Positions 1 to 8,986 are shown, counted from the stretch's first letter. The stretch: DNA of 23,631 bases from an uncultured Lachnospiraceae bacterium (GCA_937891165.1 CALAEX010000242.1:1-23631), one strand, 5' to 3'. A program made the numbers and translations. The notes: generated from the sequence alone by a model not told the origin.

Positions 1-17
1 ACGTACGGTTCAATGAG

Positions 18-46
18 AGGGAAATAACATATGCTGTTATTTCTCT
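18..46 (+). other. Hairpin in the leader of the first chemoreceptor gene
   Basis: Bases 21-29 (GAAATAACA) pair perfectly with 35-43 around a five-base loop, and three further pairs (one of them G-T) extend the stem to 18-46. There is no following T-run, so it does not look like a terminator. It lies 52 bases before the chosen start codon and could be the 3' part of a leader RNA or the tail of an element that begins before the window. I did not recognise a riboswitch class. Confidence 0.4.
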
Positions 47-97
47 ACTCTATTTACGGTTTCGATTTTTATGGGGAGACAGGAGGAGGCGTGTCAT

Positions 98-1612
98 ATG
101 GCGAAGTATACAAGTAGTGAAAAAGAAGAAAAATTCTTATATAAAGACCAAGCGTTACGTTATAGAAGAACAGACCGTCTTGTATTGATTTGCTCAGTTG
201 CAATGTATTCCATTTGTATGATATATTTGGTACTAGGAATGGTTTGGAAAGAATCCGAGTATCCATTTTTATTACAAATTTCAAATTGGGTTGTAATGGC
301 AAGTATTATTAGTAATATTGTCATCTTTAAAAAAGATAAGACAGGAAAGAAGTTTCGTATTATCAATGCAGGTTGTACGGCTATTATTTATTTACTGATT
401 GTATTTATCACAGATGCTACATTTATTCAATGGACACTAGCTGGTGTCTTAGCAATGAATTTTACTTATTTTGATAAGAAATATTTAGGAAAAATGGCAT
501 TATTTTATGGTACAGCGTTTTTGATTAGCGTAGTTTATCGTCAAAGAATTGGCTTAGCTGGTGGAGAAGCAGATGACATTGGAATGTTTTTGATTATTAT
601 TGGTGTTATGGTTGCTTCTTATAGTTCGGGGAAAATAGGTAAAATTTATGTAGATGATATGACAGGCTATATGGAACAACAACAAAAACAACAAGATATT
701 ATGTTGCAAGATGTACTTTCTACTTCTCGTATTGTAAAAGAAGAAACAGAAGTTGGTAATGAGCATGTAAAAGAATTGTATCATGCTGCTACTACAGTAC
801 AACGTAGTATGGAAGAGATTTCTGATGCTACAGAGATGTCAGCAGAAAATGTACAAGAGCAAAACATGATGACACAGGAAATTCAAAGAGCAATTGAAGG
901 AACAGTCAAACGCTCTGAAACAATGGTAGGAGTAGCAGAAGAATCAAATACAAGTATTAGAGAAAATATGCAAATGATGGAAGATTTAAAAAATCAGTCA
1001 GAACGTATTTCTATGACAAATCAAAAAGTAAATGAAGCAATGGAAAAATTACAACAAAGAACAAAAGAAGTAGAAGAAATTGCGGGTATGATTTTTAAGA
1101 TTTCCAATCAGACGAATTTATTAGCATTGAATGCTTCGATTGAAAGTGCAAGAGCAGGAGAAGCAGGAAAAGGTTTTGCTGTTGTTGCAGAACAGATTCG
1201 TCAGTTAGCAGAACAGACGAGAGTTTCTACGGAAAATATCCGAACGATTGTGACAGAGTTAGATACTAATGCGACAGAAGTAGTGAGTGCAGTGAGTCAA
1301 TCTATGGTAGCAACGGATGAGCAAAATGAAAGAATTATAACCGCAGCAGAAAATTTTGAGAAACTAGATAAAAATATTACATCGTTGATTGGTGGAATTA
1401 AGCAAATTGATACAGATATTTTAGGTATTTTTGAAGCAAACAATAAGATTGTAGAAAGTGTTGCACAGTTGTCAGCTACATCGGAGGAAATTACAGCGAA
1501 TGCGTTACAGGCAAAAGAATTAAGTAATAGTAATTTAAAAAATGCACAACAAGTAAAAGAGGCATTTTCTATGATTCAGACTACATCAGAAGGGTTGGAT
1601 AAATACTTTTGA
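98..1612 (+). CDS. Methyl-accepting chemotaxis protein with six-helix membrane domain and no HAMP
   Basis: A chemoreceptor or MCP-like signal transducer expected to control a CheA/CheW kinase complex at the membrane. I place the start at 98, because AGGAGGAGG at 81-89 sits 8 bases before it; the ATG at 71 would contain that ribosome site. The 504-residue product has about six hydrophobic segments (roughly 28-49, 56-77, 88-105, 108-124, 131-148, 161-177) with very short loops, so it has no large extracellular sensor domain. A glutamine-rich linker (193-199) leads straight into a long coiled coil; I see no HAMP domain. The hairpin tip that contacts CheA/CheW is at about 333-364 (ISNQTNLLALNASIE then RAGEAGKGFAVVAEQ), strongly conserved. 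The signal sensed is unknown; a membrane-embedded or cytoplasmic-side cue would fit the topology. The stop overlaps the start of the next gene. Confidence 0.9.
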   Translation: MAKYTSSEKEEKFLYKDQALRYRRTDRLVLICSVAMYSICMIYLVLGMVWKESEYPFLLQISNWVVMASIISNIVIFKKDKTGKKFRIINAGCTAIIYLLIVFITDATFIQWTLAGVLAMNFTYFDKKYLGKMALFYGTAFLISVVYRQRIGLAGGEADDIGMFLIIIGVMVASYSSGKIGKIYVDDMTGYMEQQQKQQDIMLQDVLSTSRIVKEETEVGNEHVKELYHAATTVQRSMEEISDATEMSAENVQEQNMMTQEIQRAIEGTVKRSETMVGVAEESNTSIRENMQMMEDLKNQSERISMTNQKVNEAMEKLQQRTKEVEEIAGMIFKISNQTNLLALNASIESARAGEAGKGFAVVAEQIRQLAEQTRVSTENIRTIVTELDTNATEVVSAVSQSMVATDEQNERIITAAENFEKLDKNITSLIGGIKQIDTDILGIFEANNKIVESVAQLSATSEEITANALQAKELSNSNLKNAQQVKEAFSMIQTTSEGLDKYF

Positions 1613-3621
1613 ATTACAATGAAGCACAAAAAACGGCAATAGCACACAGAGAAGGGCCTATGCTAGTATTAGCAGGTCCTGGCTCTGGGAAAACAGCAGT
1701 AATCACAAGAAGAATTCTGGAGTTGATAAAAGCAGGAGTAGCTCCAGGAAATATTCTTGTGATTACTTTTACTAAGGCAGCAGCCCTAGAAATGGAAGAA
1801 CGTTTTGAACATTTGCAAAAGAAAGAAAATGTATGTTTGGAAGGTCGAGTAAATTTTGGTACGTTTCATGCGGTATTTTTCAAGATTCTGAAATATGTTT
1901 ATAATATCAATTCTTCCAATATTATTACAGAAGAAATGAGTCAACGTTTATTGTCCGAAGTTATTGAAAAGTTAAAAATAGAAATAGAAGATGAAAAAGA
2001 ATTTATTGAGGAAATTCGTTCTGAAATTAGTAAAGTAAAGTCAGAACGTATTGATATTAGGAATTATTATTCGATGAATTGCCCAGAGGAGCAATTTCAG
2101 CGGATTTTTTTAGCATATACACAAGCAATGAAGCAAAAGCGGTGGATTGATTTTGATGATATTTTATTATATTGTGAAGATGTGTTAAAAAATCATGAGA
2201 ATATTTTAAAGGCATGGCAGAAGAAATATGAATATATTTTGATTGATGAATTTCAAGACATCAATCAAATTCAATATAATATTATTCAGATGCTTGCAAA
2301 GCCACAAGATAATTTGTTTATTGTTGGGGATGATGACCAGTCGATTTATCAGTTTCGTGGAGCAAAACCAGAAATTATGTTAAATTTTTGTAACGATTAT
2401 CCACAGGCAAAGCAAGTGTTATTAAACTATAATTATCGCTCTACAAAAGAAATTGTAAATGTGGCACTTCATGTAATTTCTTATAATAAAAAGAGATTTT
2501 CAAAAGAGATTTTAGCAACAAAAGAAGAAGGTATGCCGATTAAAGTAGAGAAGTTTGCAACGCAGGAAGAAGAAGGAGAGCGTATTATTCAGTTGATACG
2601 CAGTTATCAAAGCACGGGAATTCCCTATAAAGAGATAGCATTGTTGTTTCGGACCAATATACAAGCAAGAGCGATTATGGGTAAGTTACTTTCGTATAAC
2701 ATTCCATTTCAAATGAAAGATGTTGTTCCAAACTTATTTGACCATTGGATTGCTAAAAATATGATTGATTATATGAAGGTTGCTATGGGTAATAGAGAAC
2801 GAGGACTTATACTCCAAATTATGAATCGCCCAAATCGATATTTAGCAAGAGATATGTTGAAGCACTCACAAGTAGATTTTACGAAATGGAAATTAGAATA
2901 TAAAGGAAAAGGTAAAAACTGGGCAATCGAAAACATTGAAAAGTTGGAAAAAAATTTGAAATGGATTGCCAAAATGAATCCTTATGCAGCGATGCAATAT
3001 ATTCGCAAGGCAGTTGGATATGACGAATATTTACAAGAATATGCACAGTATCGTAGAATGCCAGTAGAAGATTTATTTGAAATAATGACAGAATTACAAG
3101 AAAGTGCCAAAGGATTTCAAACATTTGAAGAATGGTTTTTTCATATAGAGGAATATCGGAAAGAATTAGAACATCAAAAGGAACAAAGAAATAAAAGAAA
3201 TTTAGATAGTGTGATGTTGGCAACGATGCATTCCTCGAAAGGATTAGAGTATGAAGTGGTTATTTTACCAGATGTAAACGAAGGAATTACACCTTATAAA
3301 AGAGCTGTTTTAGACGAAGAGTTAGAAGAAGAACGTAGAATGTTTTATGTGGCAATGACAAGAGCAAAGAGGCAGTTACATGTCTTTTCTATTCTTCGTT
3401 TGCATGGAAAGGAAATGGATGTTTCTAGATTTATTAGTGAAATGGGTATCAGCAATGATACAATAAAAGCAGGAACCTTAGTAGTGCATGTAAAATTTGG
3501 AAAAGGGAAAGTAATATCACACGAAAAAGGACAAATACGTGTTTATTTTGAAAAGTTAAGGGCAGAACGATTGCTCCAATTAGAAGTTTGTAAGAAAAAT
3601 AATTTGTTGAAGATAGACTGA
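1609..3621 (+). CDS. UvrD/PcrA-type superfamily 1A DNA helicase
   Basis: An ATP-dependent 3'-5' DNA helicase of the UvrD/Rep/PcrA group, 670 residues, slightly shorter than PcrA (about 720-740). Motifs appear in order: Q-motif region at 1-16, Walker A GPGSGKT at 23-29, motif Ia around 50-60, DEFQD at 213-217, GDDDQSIYQFRG at 240-251, NYRST at 275-279, HSSKGLEYEVV at 541-551, and VAMTRAKRQL at 581-590. The C-terminal tail (about 622-660, KFGKGKVISHEKGQIRVYF) resembles the Tudor-like end of PcrA. The start is a TTG at 1609 overlapping the TGA of the chemoreceptor at 1610-1612; the next ATG (1660) would remove the Q-motif, so TTG is preferred. AAGGG at 1590-1594 could serve as the ribosome site, rather far away. 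It may be the main PcrA or a second paralogue; the window cannot tell. Pairing with a chemoreceptor has no obvious functional logic. Confidence 0.93.
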   Translation: MNYNEAQKTAIAHREGPMLVLAGPGSGKTAVITRRILELIKAGVAPGNILVITFTKAAALEMEERFEHLQKKENVCLEGRVNFGTFHAVFFKILKYVYNINSSNIITEEMSQRLLSEVIEKLKIEIEDEKEFIEEIRSEISKVKSERIDIRNYYSMNCPEEQFQRIFLAYTQAMKQKRWIDFDDILLYCEDVLKNHENILKAWQKKYEYILIDEFQDINQIQYNIIQMLAKPQDNLFIVGDDDQSIYQFRGAKPEIMLNFCNDYPQAKQVLLNYNYRSTKEIVNVALHVISYNKKRFSKEILATKEEGMPIKVEKFATQEEEGERIIQLIRSYQSTGIPYKEIALLFRTNIQARAIMGKLLSYNIPFQMKDVVPNLFDHWIAKNMIDYMKVAMGNRERGLILQIMNRPNRYLARDMLKHSQVDFTKWKLEYKGKGKNWAIENIEKLEKNLKWIAKMNPYAAMQYIRKAVGYDEYLQEYAQYRRMPVEDLFEIMTELQESAKGFQTFEEWFFHIEEYRKELEHQKEQRNKRNLDSVMLATMHSSKGLEYEVVILPDVNEGITPYKRAVLDEELEEERRMFYVAMTRAKRQLHVFSILRLHGKEMDVSRFISEMGISNDTIKAGTLVVHVKFGKGKVISHEKGQIRVYFEKLRAERLLQLEVCKKNNLLKID

Positions 3622-3644
3622 ATAATAATGTCAATGATGATATT

Positions 3645-3675
3645 AAAAAAAGAATCTTGAGAGAGATTCTTTTTT
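3645..3675 (+). terminator. Rho-independent terminator after the helicase gene
   Basis: AAAGAATCT at 3649-3657 pairs with AGATTCTTT at 3664-3672 around a six-base loop; flanking A4 and T3 extend the stem. A T-run at 3670-3675 follows. It ends transcription of the chemoreceptor-helicase pair. The flanking A and T runs would also let it work on the other strand. Confidence 0.8.
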
Positions 3676-3685
3676 ATGTTATACT
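3657..3685 (+). promoter_or_regulatory. Sigma-A-type promoter for the RDD gene, overlapping the terminator
   Basis: TTGAGA (3657-3662, five of six matches to the -35 consensus) lies 17 bases before TATACT (3680-3685, five of six). The -35 box sits at the end of the left arm and in the loop of the preceding terminator hairpin. Expected transcription start is near 3692, leaving a leader of about 40 bases before the RDD start codon. Confidence 0.65.
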
Positions 3686-3733
3686 CTGTATGAAATTATA
3701 AATTTCAGAGAGAAAGGAAGGAAAGCTAGAAGT

Positions 3734-4492
3734 ATGTTAGATTTACAAAAAGCGAGTATTTCTAAGAGAATTTCTGCATTTTTATTTGATGGAATACTGT
3801 TTCTTATTTTAGTAGTAGGTTTTGCATTTCTTCTTTCGACATGTTTTGGGTATGATAAGTATAATCAGACATTACGAGATGCTTATGCAATTTATGAGTC
3901 GAAGTATAATATTGTGTTTGACATATCAGAAGAACAGTATTACAGTATGTCAGAGGAAGATTTGGGGAATTATAATAATGCATACACAGAACTAACAAAT
4001 GATAAGGAGGCAATGTATGCTTACAATATGGTATTAAATTTAACATTATTAATTGCTACATTAAGTATACTATTTTCGTTATCTGTGCTAGAATTTATCA
4101 TACCAATTCGTTTGGGGAATGGTCAAACATTAGGTAAAAAAATATTTAGCATTGGTGTCATGCATACAGATAGTATTAAAATAACACCAATACTATTATT
4201 TATTCGAGTATTTCTTGGTAAATTTACATTAGAAACGATGATACCTGTCTTGATTATTTTTATGATATTTTTTAATATGACAGGTTTCATAGGTACTGTC
4301 ATTTTAGGACTGATTCTGCTGTTGCAGTTTATTTTAATAATTGTAACTCGTACTAATTCTTTATTGCATGATATTCTTGCAAAGACAGTTGTCATTGACA
4401 TGGCAAGTCAAATGATTTTTGACAATGCGGGGGAATTACTTGCTTATAAGAAAAAAGTACATGCAGAACAGGTAGCAAGGCAGACTTATTAA
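3734..4492 (+). CDS. RDD family integral membrane protein
   Basis: A 252-residue membrane protein of the RDD family, a group of small multi-helix proteins mostly of unknown or loosely defined transport function. The N-terminus carries the family signature (KRISAFLFDGILF, with R12 and D19), and the later conserved segments NGQTLGKKIF and LLHDILAKTVV are present. Hydrophobic stretches lie around 14-35, 97-125, about 150-175 and 170-205. A hydrophilic, tyrosine- and acid-rich loop of roughly 60 residues (38-95) separates the first two. The ribosome site is the GGAAGGAAAG stretch about 10 bases before the ATG. It has its own promoter and lies 46 bases before the ABC ATPase, so it may be partly co-transcribed with the transport operon. 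No substrate can be assigned. Confidence 0.8.
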   Translation: MLDLQKASISKRISAFLFDGILFLILVVGFAFLLSTCFGYDKYNQTLRDAYAIYESKYNIVFDISEEQYYSMSEEDLGNYNNAYTELTNDKEAMYAYNMVLNLTLLIATLSILFSLSVLEFIIPIRLGNGQTLGKKIFSIGVMHTDSIKITPILLFIRVFLGKFTLETMIPVLIIFMIFFNMTGFIGTVILGLILLLQFILIIVTRTNSLLHDILAKTVVIDMASQMIFDNAGELLAYKKKVHAEQVARQTY

Positions 4493-4508
4493 AGGTGTGC
4501 CAAAAGTA

Positions 4509-4514
4509 TATAAT
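4509..4514 (+). promoter_or_regulatory. Possible internal -10 box before the ABC operon
   Basis: A perfect TATAAT lies in the 46-base gap between the RDD gene and the ABC ATPase. The best -35 at 17-base spacing (TTATTA, 4486-4491) matches only three of six positions. A start near 4521 would fit the ATG at 4539 but would leave the upstream GTG at 4497 out of the transcript. Confidence 0.4.
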
Positions 4515-4538
4515 AAAACAGTAGAGAAAGGGAAATGT

Positions 4539-5642
4539 ATGAAAGTTGTATTGCAGAATTTAACAAAAGTATTTCCTAGCCGTAACAAAAAGTCAAATGA
4601 AGAAGTAATCGCAGTCAATGACTTCACATTTGAAATTCCAGATGGCAAATTGGTTGGTTTGCTTGGTCCTTCTGGCTGTGGAAAAAGTACCACACTTTAT
4701 ATGATTAGTGGCTTACAAAAGCCAACGAGTGGTAAAATTTTCTTTGGAAATGATGACGTAACAGAATTGTCAACAGAAAACAGAGGTATTGGTTTAGTAT
4801 TCCAAAATTATGCACTTTATCCTCATATGACGGTAAAGCAGAACATTCTCTTTCCGCTTCAAAATTTGAAAGGTGCAGATAAGCTTTCAAAAGAGGAAAT
4901 GTTAGAAAAAGCATATCATGCGGCAAAATTAGTACAGTTAGAAGAATTTATGGAACGTAAACCAAGCGAACTTTCTGGTGGTCAGCAGCAGCGTGTAGCA
5001 ATTGCAAGAGCCTTAGTAAAAATGCCAAGAGTTCTTCTATTAGATGAGCCTCTTTCTAACTTAGATGCTCGTTTGAGATTACAAACTCGTGAAGAAATTA
5101 GAAGAATTCAAAAAGAAACGGGTATTACGACAGTATTCGTAACACATGACCAAGAAGAAGCTATGAGTATTTCAGATATTATCGTAGTAATGAAACTTGG
5201 TGTAGTACAGCAAGTAGGTGAACCACAGAAAGTATATGATAGTCCAGCAAATTTATTTGTAGCAAAATTCCTTGGCACACCTCCTATCAATGTATTTCAG
5301 GGTCGTGTAAAGAATAACGTAGTATATATTGGTCAAGATGCTGTGTTAGAAGTAAAGAATGTAAAAGACCAAGAAGTCATGATTGGTATTCGTCCTGAAG
5401 GTTTTATATTAGATGAAAAAGGACCATTCCAGTGTAAGTTAAGTAATGTAGAAGTGATGGGACGTGACGTAAGTATTGTATCTACCAATGATGCGTCCGT
5501 AAATCCAGTCGTTCGCTCGATTATCAATGCGGATAATAAAGTAGATACAAGCAAACAGATAGTAAGATACTCAATAAAACCACATAAGCTCTTTTTATTT
5601 GATAAGGAAACAGAAGAACGAATTTATTTTGAGGTGAAATAG
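4539..5642 (+). CDS. ABC transporter ATPase, MsmK/UgpC/MalK type
   Basis: The energy-coupling ATPase of a CUT1-class importer, acting as a dimer on the cytoplasmic side of the two permeases encoded next. I choose ATG 4539 (367 residues, typical for the family) over the GTG at 4497 because AGAAAGGGA lies just upstream. Motifs: Walker A GPSGCGKST at 43-51, Q-loop VFQNYALYPHMTV at 87-99, signature LSGGQQQRVAIARAL at 145-159, Walker B VLLLDEPLSNLD at 165-176, and H-loop VTHDQEEA at 201-208. The last 130 residues form the TOBE/MalK-like regulatory domain (IGIRPEGF near 285-292). MsmK-type ATPases are sometimes shared among several sugar importers. Here all components are encoded together, two bases separating this stop from the next start. 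Confidence 0.95.
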   Translation: MKVVLQNLTKVFPSRNKKSNEEVIAVNDFTFEIPDGKLVGLLGPSGCGKSTTLYMISGLQKPTSGKIFFGNDDVTELSTENRGIGLVFQNYALYPHMTVKQNILFPLQNLKGADKLSKEEMLEKAYHAAKLVQLEEFMERKPSELSGGQQQRVAIARALVKMPRVLLLDEPLSNLDARLRLQTREEIRRIQKETGITTVFVTHDQEEAMSISDIIVVMKLGVVQQVGEPQKVYDSPANLFVAKFLGTPPINVFQGRVKNNVVYIGQDAVLEVKNVKDQEVMIGIRPEGFILDEKGPFQCKLSNVEVMGRDVSIVSTNDASVNPVVRSIINADNKVDTSKQIVRYSIKPHKLFLFDKETEERIYFEVK

Positions 5643-5643
5643 T

Positions 5644-6582
5644 ATGGTTGATAATAGACAACAATGGAAAGCATGGTTATATTTATCACCAGCGATTGCT
5701 TTATTACTTGTCTTTACTGTATGGCCAATTTTTAATACTGTCCGTATGGCATTTTTAGAGGACTATAGTGGGTTAAAAGCGGCAGCAGGTGCAAGTTTTA
5801 ACTTTAACTTTAATAATTTTATCAAAGTTGTAGAGTATGGTGATTTTGTAACTTGCTTAAAAAATACCGTTTTAATTTGTGTACTGACAGTACCAATTTC
5901 TACTTTGTTAGCATTGTTAATTGCAGTTGCCTTAAATTCCATTAAGCCATTACAAAAAATGTTACAGACAATTTTCTTTTTACCTTATGTAACTAATTCC
6001 ATTGCGATTGGTATGGTATTTGCTGCAATGTTTAATATTGTTGGTAATCTTGGAACAGGAAATGATATTATTGTAACCGCAGGTATTATCAATAACGTAA
6101 TTGAATTTTTTGGTGGTGAAACAATCAATTGGATAAACTCTGGTTCTACTTATATGGCAAATATTGTAGTTATGGTTGTATATATTGTTTGGAATGCACT
6201 TCCATTTAAGATTCTTGTATTGCTTGGTGGTTTGCAAAGTATTAACAAGCAGTATTATGATGCAGCAAAAGTAGACGGAACTTCTCGTCGTAGAGTGTTT
6301 ACAAAAATTACAGTACCACTTCTTTCTCCAATGCTTGCGTATGTTGTGATTACAGGTTTTATTGGTGGATTTAAAGAATATACAAGTATTGTTGGTATTT
6401 TCGGAGAAAAAATGGGTCCTCCAGACGATGCGGGAAGATTGAATACTATGGTTGGATTTATTTATGACGCTCTGAGTAAAAATCAGGGTCGTGCAAGCGC
6501 GGCAGCTTTGATTTTATTTGGTATCATTCTTGTTGTTACGATGATTAATATGCAAGTCAGCAAGAAGCGAGTTCATTATTAA
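5644..6582 (+). CDS. ABC importer permease, MalF/UgpA type
   Basis: The first of two membrane subunits of the CUT1-type importer. The 312-residue protein has six predicted helices, beginning with a hydrophobic segment at about 10-32 (WLYLSPAIALLLVFTVWPIF). The cytoplasmic EAA loop that docks on the ATPase is clear near 203-225 (YYDAAKVDGTSRRRVF, then KITVPLLSP). The ribosome site GAGGTGAA overlaps the end of the ATPase gene, so translation of the two is probably coupled. The CUT1 family mostly moves oligosaccharides, glycerol-3-phosphate or related compounds; the actual substrate cannot be read from the sequence. Confidence 0.93.
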   Translation: MVDNRQQWKAWLYLSPAIALLLVFTVWPIFNTVRMAFLEDYSGLKAAAGASFNFNFNNFIKVVEYGDFVTCLKNTVLICVLTVPISTLLALLIAVALNSIKPLQKMLQTIFFLPYVTNSIAIGMVFAAMFNIVGNLGTGNDIIVTAGIINNVIEFFGGETINWINSGSTYMANIVVMVVYIVWNALPFKILVLLGGLQSINKQYYDAAKVDGTSRRRVFTKITVPLLSPMLAYVVITGFIGGFKEYTSIVGIFGEKMGPPDDAGRLNTMVGFIYDALSKNQGRASAAALILFGIILVVTMINMQVSKKRVHY

Positions 6583-6598
6583 GAGTGGAGAGAACCAT

Positions 6599-7489
6599 AT
6601 GGCAGATAAAAATAATACAATGAGTGAAAGAAATATACAAAAAGTATCCAGTAGTCAAAAGCTAATTAAGCTTTTGGTTCAAATTGGTGTCTATGCATTT
6701 CTTGGTTGTATGGCACTGATTGTACTTTTTCCATTCTACTGGATGATTATTTCTTCTTTGAAGACATTAGAAGAATATCGTTTAAGTGTACCTACGTTTT
6801 GGCCAAAACAAATTATGTTTAGTAACTATGCAGAGGCATTTACGGCAGCTAGTCTTGGTAGATTGTTTTTAAATACAATGTATGTTGGAATTGTATCTAC
6901 AATACTTTCTTTAATTATTACAGTATTGAGTGCATTTGCCTTTGCAAGATTAGAGTTTAAAGGAAAAGATACGTTATTTGGTGCAATGCTTGCTACTATG
7001 ATGATTCCGGGTGAACTTTTTACGATTACAAACTATATGACCGTATCACAACTTGGCTGGTTAAAGACATTTACTGTTTTAATTGTACCATTTTTAGTAA
7101 GTGTATTTTATATTTATTTGCTTCGTCAGAATTTTATGCAAATTCCAAATGAATTATATTTAGCAGCAAAAGTAGACGGAACAAGTGATATTAAATATTT
7201 GTGGAAAGTCATGGTTCCATTGGCATTACCAACGTTAATTTCGATTACGATTTTAAAAATGATGGGTTCTTGGAATTCTTATATTTGGCCAAGACTTGTA
7301 GCAAATGATGAAGCTCATCGAATGATTACAAATGGTTTGCGTAATGCGTTTACAGCAACGACAGGTGATGTCAATTATCCTGTGCAGATGGCTGCGGTTG
7401 CGATTGTATCTGCTCCATTGTTCCTTGTCTTTATTTTTTTAAGAAAATATATTATGGCAGGTGTGAGCAGAAGTGGTATTAAAGGTTAA
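6599..7489 (+). CDS. ABC importer permease, MalG/UgpE type
   Basis: The second membrane subunit, 296 residues. After a polar N-terminus of about 25 residues it has six hydrophobic segments, the first at about 27-50 with the typical LIVLFPFYWMIISSLK pattern. The EAA loop is near 184-208 (LYLAAKVDGTS, then LWKVMVPLALP). The C-terminus ends in the family's usual FLRKYIMAGVSRSGIKG. GGAGAG about 7 bases upstream serves as ribosome site. The gene begins 16 bases after the first permease, and the two should form the heterodimeric channel. Confidence 0.93.
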   Translation: MADKNNTMSERNIQKVSSSQKLIKLLVQIGVYAFLGCMALIVLFPFYWMIISSLKTLEEYRLSVPTFWPKQIMFSNYAEAFTAASLGRLFLNTMYVGIVSTILSLIITVLSAFAFARLEFKGKDTLFGAMLATMMIPGELFTITNYMTVSQLGWLKTFTVLIVPFLVSVFYIYLLRQNFMQIPNELYLAAKVDGTSDIKYLWKVMVPLALPTLISITILKMMGSWNSYIWPRLVANDEAHRMITNGLRNAFTATTGDVNYPVQMAAVAIVSAPLFLVFIFLRKYIMAGVSRSGIKG

Positions 7490-7561
7490 TAAGAAGCTGT
7501 TTAGAATAAATAGTTATCTTTTATTATTAACATTTTTATGAAAAAGGGAGGAAACAACAAC

Positions 7562-8986
7562 ATGAAAAGAAGAGTTTTATCTTTACTCTTAGTATGTGTG
7601 CTTGCACTTGGCATGGTTGGTATGACAGGTTGCGGCAATTCTGCAAGTAATGCAGATGCAAGTTTTACAGTACCAGAAGAAGGCTATAATGGAGAAGATG
7701 TGACAATTACATTTTATCACACCATGGGTTCTAACTTAAGTACTGTTTTGGAAAACTATATTGTAGAATTCAATAAGCTTTATCCAAACATTCATGTAGA
7801 ACATTCTGCTGTTGGTGGTTATGATGATGTTCGTGACCAGATTAGTCAGGAAATTACTGCTGGAAATCAGCCAAATATTGCTTATTGTTATCAGGACCAC
7901 GTAGCACTTTACAATTTAGCAAAAGCAGTGGTTACTTTAGACAATTTAATTGAAAGTGATATTGAAGTAACAAGAGCAGATAATACAACAGAAACACTTG
8001 GATTAACGCAGGCACAAAAAGATGATTTTATTGCGGGTTATTATCAAGAAGGTCAGAAGTTTGGTGATGGCTTAATGTATACAATGCCTCTTTCTAAATC
8101 TACCGAAGTTCTTTATTATAATAAGACATTCTTTGATGAAAATGGTTTAACTGTTCCAAAGACATGGGATGAATTAGAAGTTGTTTGTGCAAAAATTAAA
8201 GAAATTGACCCAAATAGTATTCCACTTGGATATGATAGTGAAGCAAACTGGTTTATCAATATGTGTGAACAGTATCAGTCCGATTATACAAGTGCTACAG
8301 GTGACCATTTCTTATTCGACAATGAAACAAACAGAGATTTTGTAAAGAAATTTAGAGAATGGTATCAGAAGGGTTATTTAACTACTCAAACATTATATGG
8401 TGCGTATACTTCTGGTTTATTTGTTACATTAAATGGTACAAGAAGTTATATGTCGATTGGTTCTTCCGCAGGTGCAACTTATCAGCGTCCAGCAGCAAGT
8501 TCTGATGGAACTTATCCATTTGAAGTAGGTATTGCAACTATTCCACAGGTAGATGCAAATAATGCAAAAGTTATTTCTCAGGGACCTAGCCTTTGTATTT
8601 TCCAGAAGAGCAATCCACAGGAAGTAGTAGCTTCTTGGTTATTTGTAAAATTCTTAACAACGAATGTAGAATTCCAAGCAGAATTTTCTATGGCTTCTGG
8701 TTATGTACCAGTATTAAAGTCGGTTGCTACACATCCAGTATATGCAGATTTCTTAAGTAAGGCAGATGGTGGTTCTTATATTTCAGCATTAAGTGCAAAG
8801 GTTTGTTTAGACCAAGAAAGTGCTTACTATACTTCTCCAGCATTTAATGGTTCTTCTACTGCTCGTGATGAAGTAGGTTCTTTAATTTGTAAGTGTTTCG
8901 CAGCTAGTGATAATGGTGATGTAGATGGAATGATTAAAAAAGCATTTGAAGATGCAGTTGCAGAGTGTGAATATCAGTCAAATTAA
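7562..8986 (+). CDS. Extracellular solute-binding lipoprotein of the CUT1 importer (UgpB-like)
   Basis: The ligand-capturing subunit, anchored to the outer face of the membrane. I choose ATG 7562, since AGGGAGG at 7545-7551 lies 10 bases before it and would fall inside the coding region if 7538 were used. The 474-residue product starts with a lipoprotein signal (MKRR, hydrophobic stretch, GMTGC with Cys24 as lipidation site). The mature part is a type-1 solute-binding fold: VTITFYHTMG near 46-55, the LYPNIHVE segment, then PNIAYCYQDHV and the KTWDELEVVC segment. Aromatic residues typical of sugar binding are frequent (for example GYDSEANWF). The 73-base gap after the permease gene holds no obvious terminator. 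Two more lipoprotein genes follow at very short spacing. Confidence 0.9.
   Translation: MKRRVLSLLLVCVLALGMVGMTGCGNSASNADASFTVPEEGYNGEDVTITFYHTMGSNLSTVLENYIVEFNKLYPNIHVEHSAVGGYDDVRDQISQEITAGNQPNIAYCYQDHVALYNLAKAVVTLDNLIESDIEVTRADNTTETLGLTQAQKDDFIAGYYQEGQKFGDGLMYTMPLSKSTEVLYYNKTFFDENGLTVPKTWDELEVVCAKIKEIDPNSIPLGYDSEANWFINMCEQYQSDYTSATGDHFLFDNETNRDFVKKFREWYQKGYLTTQTLYGAYTSGLFVTLNGTRSYMSIGSSAGATYQRPAASSDGTYPFEVGIATIPQVDANNAKVISQGPSLCIFQKSNPQEVVASWLFVKFLTTNVEFQAEFSMASGYVPVLKSVATHPVYADFLSKADGGSYISALSAKVCLDQESAYYTSPAFNGSSTARDEVGSLICKCFAASDNGDVDGMIKKAFEDAVAECEYQSN

Noticed and set aside
1..70. Possible riboswitch before the first chemoreceptor
   Set aside because: Only one hairpin is visible and no conserved core of a c-di-GMP or other known riboswitch could be found; the upstream part is outside the window.
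71..97. Upstream ATG for the first chemoreceptor
   Set aside because: The AGGAGGAGG ribosome site would fall inside the coding region, and no ribosome site precedes 71; start 98 is preferred.
4497..4538. GTG start for the ABC ATPase
   Set aside because: It would add 14 residues before the normal family N-terminus, overlaps the possible promoter, and has a poorer ribosome site than ATG 4539.
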